NCBI GenBank assembly: GCA_025769875.1
Contig: JAGFNK010000273.1
Coordinates: 1 to 64,000, forward strand
Source of the DNA: Russula earlei
Lineage: Eukaryota; Basidiomycota; Agaricomycetes; Russulales; Russulaceae
Length of the DNA stretch: 64,000 nt
Direction of reading: 5' to 3'
Shown: positions 34,591 to 45,871 of the stretch, one piece after another
How the letters are laid out: each line of letters opens with the position of its first letter
Numbering within the stretch: position 1 is the stretch's first letter
Translations under genes and position numbers: made by a program
Notes under the pieces: model-generated
The model's input: the letters and a program-made list of their open reading frames with translations, nothing else
Told to the model about the DNA's origin: nothing
The model's database searches: none

Positions 34591-35639
34591 TGACCATGTC
34601 TAAATTCCAAAGTCGAAGATTCACACACAAGCTTACCATTTTTTTCCCTCTTCACAAGCCTCTGTTATCAGACGACACCCTACTCCCTCGGTCCCTGGAG
34701 CCGAAGGATTGACGCGCACGTTATCTATCACGTGTCAGGGGTACTGATTTGATCTTCAATAATCCGGCAACAACTGCTCCGTTAGCCTGGGTTGGCAATT
34801 CGCAATTACCTAAAGTTCACTCATGGCACCCTCGCCTAATGTTTACGTTCCCTCCTTGATCTCGATTACTCGCTTGGTCATCTCGCTTACTGGCCATTAC
34901 CCCACATCCTGAATAATTATCGCGCGTCGCATTACAGTTACAGATGATAGCCCCTCCAGCAATACTTCTTAGGACGCTGAGGGAGAACACTTTTAGACGC
35001 ACGCGCTCTTGAAATATACATTCAGAAGGTCACATTGGCAGTAACAAAAATGACATCAAATTGTATACTCGCAAGCTCAAGTGGGAGGAACTCAAACACG
35101 TATACAGCGGCGTCAGATCAATGTCAAGCATTCTACACATGGGCATCCCTTACACGCACATTCCTAGACGTTAGACGACACACATCAGACATTCCTGCGA
35201 TTGCAAACATCAAACGATGCATGGATCACTCTCCAATATAACCATTTATTCATATCGAATCTCCATTTCATCTCTATTCTTATCTAAACGTTATCCGACG
35301 CTCACGCGGCTGTCGCGTCAACAAATTCTAGCCTCCGGCGCTCCGATGGACCTTTCCACACATGATCCAGTACGGATCAGTAATGAAGATGGTTGTCGGG
35401 CCGGCCTCTCCACCTCACAAAATACAGTCATTCCGGTAAAGACACACAACACTACGTCCGAAATACAATGCTGCTATTGCAATCAACTTGGGCACGCAGT
35501 CTGGACTACCGGAAGGAGAAGGCAACGAATACAAAAGTGACAGGCACTGACAGGAACGTCAGCGCGTACATAGTGGGCAATACTGCTCCTATCACTGAGG
35601 TATCGGACGTCCGATGAATATGAGATTCTGGGTTTCCCT

Positions 35640-38190
35640 TTACGCGGCGGCTAGATCTTGATCGACTACGGAGCTCCTCATCATATTAGTCCGTTCTGGA
35701 CCCCCGACTTCATTATTTGCGCTCCGGCCTCCAGATCTATTACTCTGGGAGGTTATACAGTCATCAGACAGATTGGGACTGGATCTGCGTCCGTCCTGCG
35801 AGCCGGAAGGCCTTGGAGATATCCTTATTAACCCTCATAGACATTCTACATGTACCGAAGGCCGATGCATGCGACTACACAGTGCGCGCGCTACTTCGGA
35901 ACGGGGGATGCATCACTTACACTCAAGAGGGGTGTTCAAATTTACACATCAAAGATCGGAAGATCGCGCACAGCTGGCTGGAGAACAATCTATTGTGTAT
36001 TAACTTCATAACTCCAGCTCTACACACGCAAGAAGTGTCCTATCATTCCACATCCAGCATCAGCGCATGGGACATATGTTTCCACCGCGTGTTAATCTAT
36101 CACAGTGATTCCGGTACTCGGATCTCGCTTGGCTTTACGGATCGCGATCAGTTATCCTGTCCGGAGTATACACTCGGCAACCGAACGCTTCTTTTCTGGA
36201 CTTCCCCTTAGCGATCGGATCCTCAGCTACAGATTATCTACAGCACCTTAGCCGATCTGCTGCACGCGAGATCAATTCGAGGCGCTAGCTATTGAGGCAA
36301 CGCGCGCTCACATACTTATCAGTTCATGGAGGGATCAAACATAGATTAACAGTGCTAGATTCACCACAGGAGAATGGAGTGCCGGATAGATGGAATCGGA
36401 CCCTTGAAGACAACACGCGCTCAAAGTTGCACGGCGCTGGTCTTAGCCTCGGGTTCTGGAGCATAATACTAACACTGCCGTCCATACTAATGATCGGACT
36501 CCATCACGCATTCTCTGTGCACACACACTTCATACACTGTGAATGGACGGACTGACTCCAGTCGTCTCACAATTCCGCCTTCTTTTGATGTAGGGCGTAT
36601 GTCTACACGCCTGACCATCGTAATCTTATCGCGCGACAAGCACATACTGCATAGCCAGGGGACATGTTACAGACACTGCTCCGCCTGCACAACTCTTGGT
36701 CCCTACAGGACCGGTGACATTCTCTGCCTTACCTTCACATGAACCGGATCGTCAGCACTTCGTTCCGCGCCTCCGGAAACCCCATTAGATTCCCTCACAC
36801 CACACTCACTCGACCTTACCCCACCTATACAGCCAGTTCCACACACTCCGCCACACCGTTTATGCCATCATCACTTAGCATTATTGGGACAATTCATTGG
36901 TCCACCGCGTCCGCTCTCAGTTACACATCTTGGGTCTTATTCGCGTCCGCGTTCCGAATGTTTCGGAGGGACTGCATACACAGATCCGAGAGGGCGCTTA
37001 TCACATACGGCTCGGCTACGCGGAAGCGATCACTAGGCTACATATCGGGAAGGCACTTTATCGGATTCTGCCGATGAGTGGCAAGTCGCGTGTCAAATAT
37101 GTGATCGACGCGCTTGCGAAAATTGGTACCTGGGATCAATTGATCTTATAGATCTTATCGGAATGGGTGTGCAGCATGCAAATCTTGGAGATTTCGCGCG
37201 TGTTTCAATTGCACAGGGGTTCACCCAATTTACAAGGCATTGACATTGATGAAACCTTCTCACTAGTAGCCAGGTCCGAGTCTTAGCGGCTCTTGTTCAG
37301 CGTTGGCTGCGCGAACACATTGGGAAATCAACGGACGTCTTGTCGGTGTTCCTATTTGGCTCACTGGGTGACAAGATTTAGTTTTATTGGAGCAACCGCA
37401 AGGCTTCATCACACCGGACGGACAAGAAAGCTTTTCTTTGGTCTTACACAGGCCTATCGTACATGGGACTTACGTTCTCATGGAGTCCTTAGTGACTCGT
37501 GTTTACATGCACGCATTCTCATGCGGGCATCGACTTAGCACGCACGCATTCTCATGCGGGCTTCACAAGTCATACACATGCATTCTCATGCGGGCTTTGT
37601 GTTTACATGCACGCATTCTCATGCGGGCATCGACTTAGCACACACGCATTCTCATGTGGGCTTCACGTTCATATGCACGCATTCTCATGCGGGCATCAGT
37701 TTCACGTGCACGCATTCCCATGCGGGCACTTATCTCGGCTTCGTGCTCACGCATTCTCATGCGGACATATGTCATCGCCAAGACGCGGGGGGATCCATTG
37801 CCATTTCCTTATCAGTTCACATCCTCTCTGCCGATGACATCATTATCTTAGGCGACCCTCACGGTCTCGACGCTCACATCTACGGGCAGCGCTCACATCT
37901 ACGGGCACATATACATCCTTGTCTATACGCTACGAGTTGACAGATCTAGGCGAGATCGCGTCATATCTCAGGATCTGCGTTACACGCGATCGCTCGGCTA
38001 ACACAGACATCGATCATTCAAGGTACATCTTGGATCTCTTCGGGATGGCGGATTCCACTCCGCTCCGCTTCTGTAATCTCGGAGGTCTTACCTCGGGATG
38101 GCGGACTTCTGTTCCGCTTCCACATTCCGCTCTGTTCCAACGCGGAAGTCCAGTTGATCAAGCACTCCGGAGACGCAACGCCTATGGCGA
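35640..38190 (+). pseudogene. Decayed Copia pol (protease-integrase-RT remnants)
   Basis: Family segments are recognisable in order but in many frames: LIDYGAPHHIS (protease-like, about 35658), DSPQENGVPDRWNRTLED (integrase, about 36358-36410), AQGFTQF and EQPQGFITPDGQESF (RT, about 37210 and 37390-37430), and LTDLGEIASYL...DHSRYILDLFGMAD (RT/RNase H connection, about 37935-38055). Stops and frame changes break it throughout, and tandem repeats have expanded inside the RT. It cannot encode working enzymes. Confidence 0.8.
37505..37775 (+). repeat. Array of eight 19-bp repeats with variable spacers
   Basis: The unit ACGCATTCTCATGCGGGC occurs about eight times, every 30-40 bp, with one- or two-base variants. 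Each unit contains the short palindrome GCAT-TCTC-ATGC. The spacers differ, so it resembles a CRISPR array in layout, but it lies in a eukaryotic retrotransposon and two spacers repeat (ATCGACTTAGCA). All eight units stay open in one frame, giving HAFSCG repeats. Confidence 0.9.
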
Positions 38191-38254
38191 TTAGGCAATA
38201 TATTAATGTTTTAACGGCAGCCTCCCCTATGTGCAGATCTGAACACTTCACTGG

Positions 38255-38405
38255 ACACTTTCCTGGCAGTCTCTCGACTGCGTCTACACTTTCCTGGCAG
38301 TCTCTCGACTGTGCGTTCACACGCGTTCACACTTTCCTTTGCAGTCTCTTGCCTGCATACACATTCCCTTTGGAGTCTTTCGACTCGCAGTCTCTTGACT
38401 CACCC
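38255..38405 (+). repeat. Tandem array of a 26-30 bp unit
   Basis: Four to five diverged units of the type ACTTTCCTGGCAGTCTCTCG, close to the 3' end of the Copia interior. Confidence 0.75.
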
Positions 38406-38559
38406 ACTCTTTAATCACTTGCATTTCACTGCAATACCTACCTCATCAAGACGTCCACCTGCTGATGGTCTTACCATGCCGCACGCCCACGCGCGACACC
38501 AGTCCTTTCGTTACTGGGTTAGATCTCTCTTGATCTAATCTACCGACTGTCTCAATCAC

Positions 38560-38566
38560 GGGGGGA
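38560..38566 (+). other. Polypurine tract of the Copia element
   Basis: GGGGGGA lies directly before the 3' LTR, the usual position for plus-strand priming. Confidence 0.6.
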
Positions 38567-39096
38567 TGTTGAGATTATCATTGATTTGGGTGATTTGGTA
38601 TGTTACCACTACCCTGGGACATTGTGATGTAATCACAGCTCAGACGCATTGACGCGTCGGTTACACGGACCGGGCATCACCGGTTTAGCTCAGGCGCATG
38701 ATGCGTCGGATCACGTGGTCCGGCTCAGCTCATATGCTGAGATCTGCGTTACTTACAATGATAAGTTAATTGATGACAATCGGTAGCTACTAAGGACTGA
38801 TCCTTGTATGATCTTTGTTTCTTATTGATGGTAGCTACCTGCAGTGTACTTAGAGACGCTCTGGAGTACTTAAGAGCATCGTATTTCGATAGATCACTTC
38901 AGTCTTGTCTTACACAATACTGAAGTGAGTACTTACTGTTTCCTATCTTATCTCTCGCATCTAATCATGCGTTGTAGATATCTTTTGATAGGTATTACTG
39001 AATTATAGTCTTGTCTTACACAATACTGAAATATCTTTTGATAGATCTTAAGGATCTTATCGCTCTTATCATAACCTGTGCCCATCTGCTTCAACA
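38567..39096 (+). repeat. 3' LTR of the Copia element
   Basis: 530 bp, same ends as the 5' LTR, followed by the CCCTC target copy. Confidence 0.95.
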
Positions 39097-39101
39097 CCCT
39101 C

Positions 39102-39660
39102 ATGCACTTCTGGTGTCAAGTTGTCTGTCACTGCATTTTGCCACTTTATTGCCACCCTGCACTTGTATCCAATATCAAAGCAACAGACATTGAGCACCCT
39201 GATCCCAATGAAGGCAGTATCACTGATGGAGATGATCATGTCTGGATGGGAAATCCAGATATGCTGGTGGAAGGCCAATGGCAAGAATTTGATCTTGAGG
39301 GTATGCTAGGCAAGTGGCAACACAGTGTCATGTCAATGAGTACTGAAGAATTGTCATCATTGGCCAAATGCAACATGGAGGAGGTACAAGGGCTTCTCAA
39401 TGATGGGGATGAGAGTGATCTTGAGGAAGGAGTACATCAATGACTCTAACCATCAGAACAGCTACTCACTCTCATCAAAGCTACAAATCAAGATCAATGC
39501 ACTTTCAATACAGGCAGATGAGCTTGTTGAGGCAGCTGAGATTATCCAGTCAGAACTCCCACACAAAAATAAGATTTGGATCAACAGCATCATGTCCCAG
39601 GACATCGGAGCTGATGTTAGTCATCTAGTGAAGGATGTTCAACATGTAGAGAAGATAGGA
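39102..39660 (+). pseudogene. MULE transposase, C-terminal tail after the Copia insertion
   Basis: Reading resumes as HFWCQVVCHCILPLYCHPAL, which continues the MULE C-terminus (family: FWxxVVRRRxxPxYxHPxL); the Cys and His here stand where the family has Arg. An acidic tail ends at a stop at 39441-39443. Together with 31545-31790 and 33230-34048 it forms one decayed transposase gene. Confidence 0.7.
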
Positions 39661-39974
39661 AGATGATAACCATGCACCTGGGCTGACACTGGAGATCATG
39701 AGGCTGCATGGACCTCACAGAACACCATGGGATATCAAATCCAAGGCAAGAGCTTAGATCCAGATGATGACATTTGATATCTACACAACAATTGGCAGTT
39801 TTGGGCTGCCAGGGGCACATGCAGAGGAGCATGTCCCTGGGATCAATTTGATCCCTCAAATTTTGGCATTCCCCTCAGAAGAAATAAAATTCTTTCTACT
39901 CCTTTTGTTTTGTTCTCAGATCATGATTGAAAAAGTCCAAAAACCAAGAACATATTCATTCCATTACAGTTTCC

Positions 39975-40140
39975 ACTCTCCCATCCCTGACAAAAACACA
40001 AACATGTGACTCAATTGGACACATGCACATGCACCAAAACCAGAGCAAGTGCATCAGCCAGACTAACAGGCAATGCCTTATTTCCATCAAAGCCCAACAT
40101 TCCCTTACTGTATGATTCCATTTCATTTTTCTTTCCATTT
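39975..40140 (+). repeat. CpG-free repeat copy, inverted to 43330-43480
   Basis: Matches the reverse complement of 43330-43480. Where that copy has CG this one has TG or CA, for example CACCAAAACCAGAGCAAGTG against CACCAAAACCGGAACAAGCG. Confidence 0.75.
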
Positions 40141-40511
40141 CCAGCTCAAAAGCCTCCTAAAAATCCTAAATCTTCACTCCTATCTCATACAAAGCCTACT
40201 ATTGTCCAAATGATTAGAGTGTCATGTTCACTGTCTCGAAAACTCCTCGCGTGCGCGATTTCCCCTCTCGTCTTCTAATCCCTGCTCCAAACTGAAATTA
40301 CGACTCCAACGCGATAAAATTGCCTTCGTTTGTTGAATTTGCCGTTAGTTATTTATTTTCCACGTGATGCGTCACATGTAGCGTTCACTCGCGATTGGCA
40401 TTACTGTAGCAAACTTTGGCGTTGTTTGCATATCACGTGGTTGCGTCACAACCTGAGTATTAGATTTTATTTTGTTTTATATATTTTTTGAAAGTGTAGC
40501 GTTTAGTTTTT

Positions 40512-40815
40512 CTTACACTCTGATCCCCGCCCCCTTCCCTTTCAATCTTGCTCCGGCATACATCGGTGGCTCACGCGGACACTTATTGACCCTTCCCCCC
40601 CCTCTCGTTTCACCTCGTACTCCGAACATACGACCTTTCGTGGATCCATCGCCTATTTTTGCAGGTGACCAAAATGGGACAGTTAACACGATTTGGGATG
40701 TTTAACGATATATCTGACCCTTCTGATCCGTCTCTGCTCTCGGGGTTTCCTGAGGCGCTGTTTCGCCCGGCGATAGCGATCCTCGCCTAGAGCAACCGTG
40801 CCCAGCTTCTCAGTG
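40512..40815 (+). repeat. About 300-bp direct repeat, copy 1
   Basis: Aligns with 41760-42053 in the same orientation (shared blocks such as GGATCCATCGC and GCGATAGCGATCCTCGCC). Diverged. The 0.95 kb between the copies has no recognisable gene. Confidence 0.75.
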
Positions 40816-41759
40816 TGGATGGGCCCGATGGGGTGCGCCATCAAGCTGCGCGGTCACGATATTGACCAGTACACCCCCGAATTTGAACGACTCACGCGAG
40901 ATGCGAATTACACACAAGGAGAAGACTTGGTTACCGCCTGCAATGGTGCCATAAACCATTCTGGCGTCGTTCAATATTTAGCACTATTCTCGCTTGTGGC
41001 AGGACGGTTGGTATGGTGCCATTTAAGCTTCACGTTGCCATCCAACCTGTGATTGTCCTGATGATGCAGTTGTTAGCCATGCGCTCGATTGTAGTCGACA
41101 CTGGGAAGCCCAATTTGCCCATGTACGACGTGGACTGTCTAATATGTTTGATTCAAATCTGCTCTCTTCCCTGTGGTGTGTTTCAAGGCAGACGGTGATA
41201 TATCCGATGACATTCACTCTACGCAATTTCACATAGGACGCACTTATTGCTCTTCATATGCGTCGAGAAATTGATAACTGACGATGGCGATGTCTCTCCA
41301 CGTCCGGAGTGCCGAAATAAGTTTGAGATCAGGCGGGACATTACACCAAGTACCGGCGACAGTAGCTCCGCCGGAGGTCAGCAAGATGGCTCATCCAGCA
41401 GGCCAAGTTCATAGCGGAACGCCTGCAAAGATCAATGCCAGATCACCGGCCCAGAGCGTGGAAACTGCCGCGGACATCATCGCACGTGTTGCGACTGTCC
41501 AGTGCAAGGAAGCCCAAGTACGTCCTTTCAACCCGCAACCTCTGAGTCCTGCGCGCAGCGTCTCACACACATATGTCTGTCTTACTCTGCTACAGGAAGT
41601 CGTTTGGGAAGCCGTGCAAGAGTTTTGGCTTAGAGCTATTGGTATAAGAGATTATGGGGGCAAACTGAGGCCTTGCTTCATTGGCGACTGCCAGAGAGAG
41701 GAGTGGGCCGAGGTCTTCTACGAGTCCGTCACTTCTTCACCTCCCCTCCCCTCCTCTCC

Positions 41760-42053
41760 TCTCCAATCCCCGCCCCACCCCTTCCATTTTGCTCCAGCAT
41801 ACGTCATGCATTTGTGACTCACGCGGACCCGTCCTCCCCCCTTTCACCTCGTGCTCCGCCGAATATACAATACAAACCTTTTCGGGGATCCATCGCGTGT
41901 CCCCTCTGCAGGCGACCAAAACGGGACAGTTAAAAACTGACGTTTTATATCCGACCCTCCCGACCCGTCCGCGCTCTCGGGGATTCCTGGGGTGTGTTGC
42001 ACCCTGCGATAGCGATCCTCGCCAAGAGCGGCCGTGCCCAGCTTATCAGTATT
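41760..42053 (+). repeat. About 300-bp direct repeat, copy 2
   Basis: Second copy of the repeat at 40512-40815. The pair may be a segmental duplication or the remains of the ends of an old element; no TG...CA boundaries were found. Confidence 0.75.
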
Positions 42054-42285
42054 TAGAGGGGTTGTGGGGCACGTTGGCATATTTCTAGCCTGTAAACTTG
42101 ATACGTACACGTACATATGTTAGTTACATTTGAGACGACGACGAGCACGCCCTCCAAGTCCTTGGCATCCTCAATATTACTCCGATCGCTCCACACTACA
42201 AGCACTCCGGGGAATCGACGTTGCTTAGTCGGCAGAAAAAACCATGTCAACTTGCCTTGCCCTTCATGCGTACTCGTGACCCGTA

Positions 42286-42513
42286 CTATCAGTTATGGGA
42301 AACTCGGCACTGTATCACCATCTCGGCGGTCACAAATGTCATGAATATTACTCGAAAAACACTGGATGGGACTCCAGTTTTCTTTGCCAGAATGACATTA
42401 ACAGCACTCAATAGTATAACTACAAATTTTTGAATGGAGTTGTTCAAGCAGATACAGGGAAAAACGAAAGTGCCGAGATGGTGATACAGTGCCGAGTTCC
42501 CCATAACTGATAG
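42286..42513. mobile_element. MITE family 1, copy C (228 bp)
   Basis: TA-flanked, with about 46-bp inverted ends starting CTATCAGTTATGGG. The two ends are nearly identical to each other. Interior as in copies A, B and D. No coding capacity. Confidence 0.92.
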
Positions 42514-43584
42514 TACTTTTTAGCAAGGGCATTTGAATGGGAGCGTCCCGGAATTCGACTTGGATGGCAACTTCCGACGACAAATTCCAATCTCTCTCGG
42601 GCGCCGATGGGAGGCCAGTGGTGAAAACTGATTGCGTCAGAGCCGCCTGATGCTGATGAGATCGCCCCGTCCTCCGCCGCTCCTGAAAGTTGGGGTCATC
42701 GGCGATGGCAAGTGATCGGGCCCGTCGCTGGCTGAAATCAAATGGTGGTGGAAATCCCCGTCGGCGGACTTCCTTCAGGGGAATCACCATGGGTTTTGGA
42801 CCAAAACCCTTGCAACGACGGCAGCCCACGCCGCTCCAAAAACGCCTCTTCCGATTGTAGTCTATTTGTACCCGCTTCGGCCTCTCGAGATATGAGATCT
42901 TTTTCAGATGTTTGGTATGTCCGGGACCTACGGATGCTCTCAGGGTGGACCGCTTCCTGCTGCTCTCGTCATTAGCAGCACGAAGCACCGCAGTCAGCTT
43001 ATCTATTCGGCCTTTTGGTGAAGATATGACCAGGCGGTGGGAATGCGCGAGTGGGCAAGACGGGTCGATGGACCGTTGACGCAGCACGGGATCAGGGATG
43101 CGTGTAAATGATGCGGAGCGGTGGTAGAGTACAAGAAGGGGACTTGTTTTTTTGAGGTGCACGCGGGGGGGTTTTTTTTTTTTTTGAGAATAAGGAACAC
43201 GACAACGATACATTTGCAGGCAATAAGAGGCTACTTTATATGTTTTACAAGTATGTTACTTAAGGAATAAAATAGGAGAGTGTTTTTGAGTCGGGAACGG
43301 AAGTAAAACAGTAATGAAAATGTATAGTGGAAGGACTTCAGACTTCAACGGAAATAACGCATTGCCTCTCTATGTGGCTGATGCGCTTGTTCCGGTTTTG
43401 GTGCGAGTGTGCGATTGACTCGCGCGTTTGCGTTTTTCTCGGATACGGAGTCATGGAGCCAATATGGAATGTTCTTGCTTTTCGCACATTTTCGGTTTTG
43501 ATGTGGGTCGTACAAAGGCCTGAGAAGGGTCACAGCAGAATGTATTTTCCCCTGGGGAGTGGAAAAAAATTTAAGGGATAAAAA
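42514..43584. other. Unassigned region with a repeat remnant
   Basis: Holds the CpG-rich copy (43330-43480) of the repeat at 39975-40140. A 271-codon minus-strand frame (42398-43213) runs into the MITE and has no recognisable domain, so it is not called. Poly-T at 43171-43184. Confidence 0.4.
43330..43480 (-). repeat. CpG-rich repeat copy, inverted to 39975-40140
   Basis: Keeps CG dinucleotides (for example GACTCGCGCGTTTGCG) that are TG or CA in the other copy. The type of element is unknown. Confidence 0.7.
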
Positions 43585-45053
43585 ATGATCCCGGGGACGC
43601 GCCGTGTTGCGCTTTCGCGCTCCTCCGCACGCGCCCCTGGCGGCCCGAAACCGCCACTGAATTCCTTCTCCTCGCTTCCCATGGCCAACGTTGAGCTCTT
43701 TCTACCTGAAACTGAAATATTCTCCCTTCTTTCCATACCCCGTAGTGATATCGAGAGGCTTGCTGTCTTGCCATTTCGATGGCTCCGATATGTCATGTAT
43801 ACCGTCTGTGGCGCCCGTGGTGAACTTACAACACCCGACGGTTCCATTGTGGACTACGACAAGACTGCAATTCCGGATGGGGAAAATAAGTATCATTATA
43901 TTCCTTCGGGTAAGCTTTCGTTTGGTGTCTCAGATTGCTGTTCACAGTGCTCGACTTGTGCAGATGATCTTGCCTTCATAGACGATCAAGGTCTAAGCGA
44001 TCGAAACACAATACTGTCTGTCTCAGAGTCATCAAGCACAATGGCAGATCTTTCGGGACAATCCTCGAACAGGAGAGCTTTCACACAAGCTGTCTTAAGA
44101 CGAGATAGACCTGTCTGTGTTGTCACACAAGCGCACAGGCGGATCTGTGATGCGGCACATATAATCCCCCACAGTAAAGGTGATGAGGTGAGATCTGTTT
44201 CAGTCCATCTAATCATTTGTTGACGTCCTTTTCCAGTACATTGCTAACGTATTTCGACTTCGTTCTCGGAATGGGGAGGTACCACCATCATCGATCGATG
44301 ATGTGACCAATGGAGTTTTGTTGCGGAAGGACCTCCATGCCATGCTTGGCTATGGGGAAATTGCCTTCATAAAGGTATGAAACTTTGTTCGTTCATATTT
44401 AGGTGCCTCTAACGAAATCTTAGACCCCGAATTACGAGTTGGAGCCCGAACACATCAAGAGGTTCAAGCGCGGTGGCCCCAGGGATCACATCACCCTTCA
44501 ATTCTTGAAGAAGCCGGACAATTACGACCCTATAACGTTGGAAGCCAACTGTCGATTGGGACCAGTACCTCCTGATCGTGCGTTCACTTACGGTGCAAAT
44601 ATTGATGCATTGTTCCAAGGCGAAGGACGCTCGCTACCTTCTACGACGATCCTTGATTATTTTTATGGCATCGCGGCATACAAATATTGGCACAGCGGAG
44701 TTTCGACGGCAATCGTTGAACACCGCCAAAACTACCGCGCACAACTTACCCCTGCCCTAACATATGGTGTTACAGAATATGACTCTGGAGCTGGAGAAGA
44801 GGAGGACTCCGACAATGATGAGAACCACTCGGAATACCTACCCTCTTTGCAAGAACCATCGCAGGAACACAAGATTTCAAGGGGGGATGAGAGGCGTATC
44901 GGCCAAGTAATGGACGAAGCGAATACTACTTTGATGTGGTACAAAGGAATCAAGCAAAGAGAGGCTACCGAGTGCAAGGAGAAAGATGGAAAGAAAGAGG
45001 AGCGAGACAAAGTGATCGAATGGAGGAATCATCTGGATCTGGAAATGTCTTGA
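43585..45053 (+). CDS. HNH-nuclease-domain protein (PF13391-like)
   Basis: Exons 43585..43909, 43964..44187, 44237..44374, 44424..45053 join in frame to 438 residues. The domain, near residues 155-260, reads CVVTQAHRRICDAAHIIPHSK, then NGVLLRKDLHAMLGYGEIAF and TPNYELEPEHIKRF, the layout of the fungal HNH_2 family with its His residues present. The C-terminal 100 residues are acidic and charged, probably coiled or disordered. The family is strongly expanded in agaricomycetes; its biological role is not established and nuclease activity is only inferred. The first ATG (43585) is used, but ATG 43681 (MANVELFLPETE) is an equally good start. No frame breaks. Confidence 0.85.
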
Positions 45054-45871
45054 TTATGATTATCTATTCTATTTTTTTTCTTCTGCGCTGCAGGCGATGT
45101 AGAATACGACCACGTGATCACGCTTTTCGTTTGACATGTGACTTTGCAAAGCGCGAGGAGATTGCCGCTTGTAGTTGAACCTTTGGACATAACTACACGT
45201 TCGCAATGCCTCGACTTCGGAGGAGGGTCATCGATCCAATGTCAATCCCGCCTCTCTGCAATCGGACTCACGCACTACCACACCATTCGCCCGAGCACCT
45301 CTAGCTCAGCCCGCTTTGCCTATCGCGAGCTGTGCCAGTTGGTCCCGATCGGCGTTCTCCTCCCATGACCGGGAGCTTGTCCATCCGCTCGCGGCTATCT
45401 GTATCCTCACGACGGGTGGATATCAGTTTTTGATGACATCAGCTTTCGACCGTCGTATTCAGATTCCAACTTGGCTACCGCAGACGGAACCAGTGTTGGA
45501 GTTGGTGAGGACGGCCTGGAGGTTGACGTGTCGCTTGAGGAGGCTTTGCGACCTCCCAGCGCTGGCAGTTCCAACCCGTCAATCCCGAGCCATCAGCAAG
45601 ACCAGCCCTTCCAGGGGGTTTCACTGTCAGCAACCAGAGTCAGAAGATGGTCCAGAGATTGTCTACTCTAAACTTTGACAACGTGACGATTCAACGAATC
45701 TACGCGCAGATCTTATTGTCCGACAGGTAAAATCCGCACCTCCCAACCACCAATCTCTCGACCCCTGTTTAGTTTCACGCCATGCCATGGAAAGATGATC
45801 CCATACCAGCACCGCCCAAGATCCGGATTCGCATGGTTCTCGTAGATCGGTATCTGGCCGGGGGTTTCGGT
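45054..45871. other. Intergenic, no gene recognised
   Basis: Short frames at 45138-45678 lack a domain or matching splice sites. Confidence 0.35.

Larger units (their letters stand above)
34049..39096 (+). mobile_element. Copia-type LTR retrotransposon, 5,048 bp, with CCCTC target duplication
   Basis: Two 530-bp LTRs (34049-34578, 38567-39096), each TGTTGA...TCAACA, flank a decayed interior. The duplicated target CCCTC is present at 34044-34048 and 39097-39101. A primer-binding site follows the left LTR and a G-rich polypurine tract precedes the right one. The LTRs differ at nine positions. The interior is far more degraded than the LTRs, which suggests a non-autonomous copy mobilised by another element's proteins. 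It sits inside a MULE transposase. Confidence 0.95.

Noticed and set aside
37505..37775. CRISPR array
   Set aside because: Eukaryotic retrotransposon context, variable and partly repeated spacers, no cas genes, and the units drift in sequence.
42398..43213. 271-codon minus-strand gene
   Set aside because: No recognisable domain, and its end and stop lie inside a MITE; composition does not stand out.
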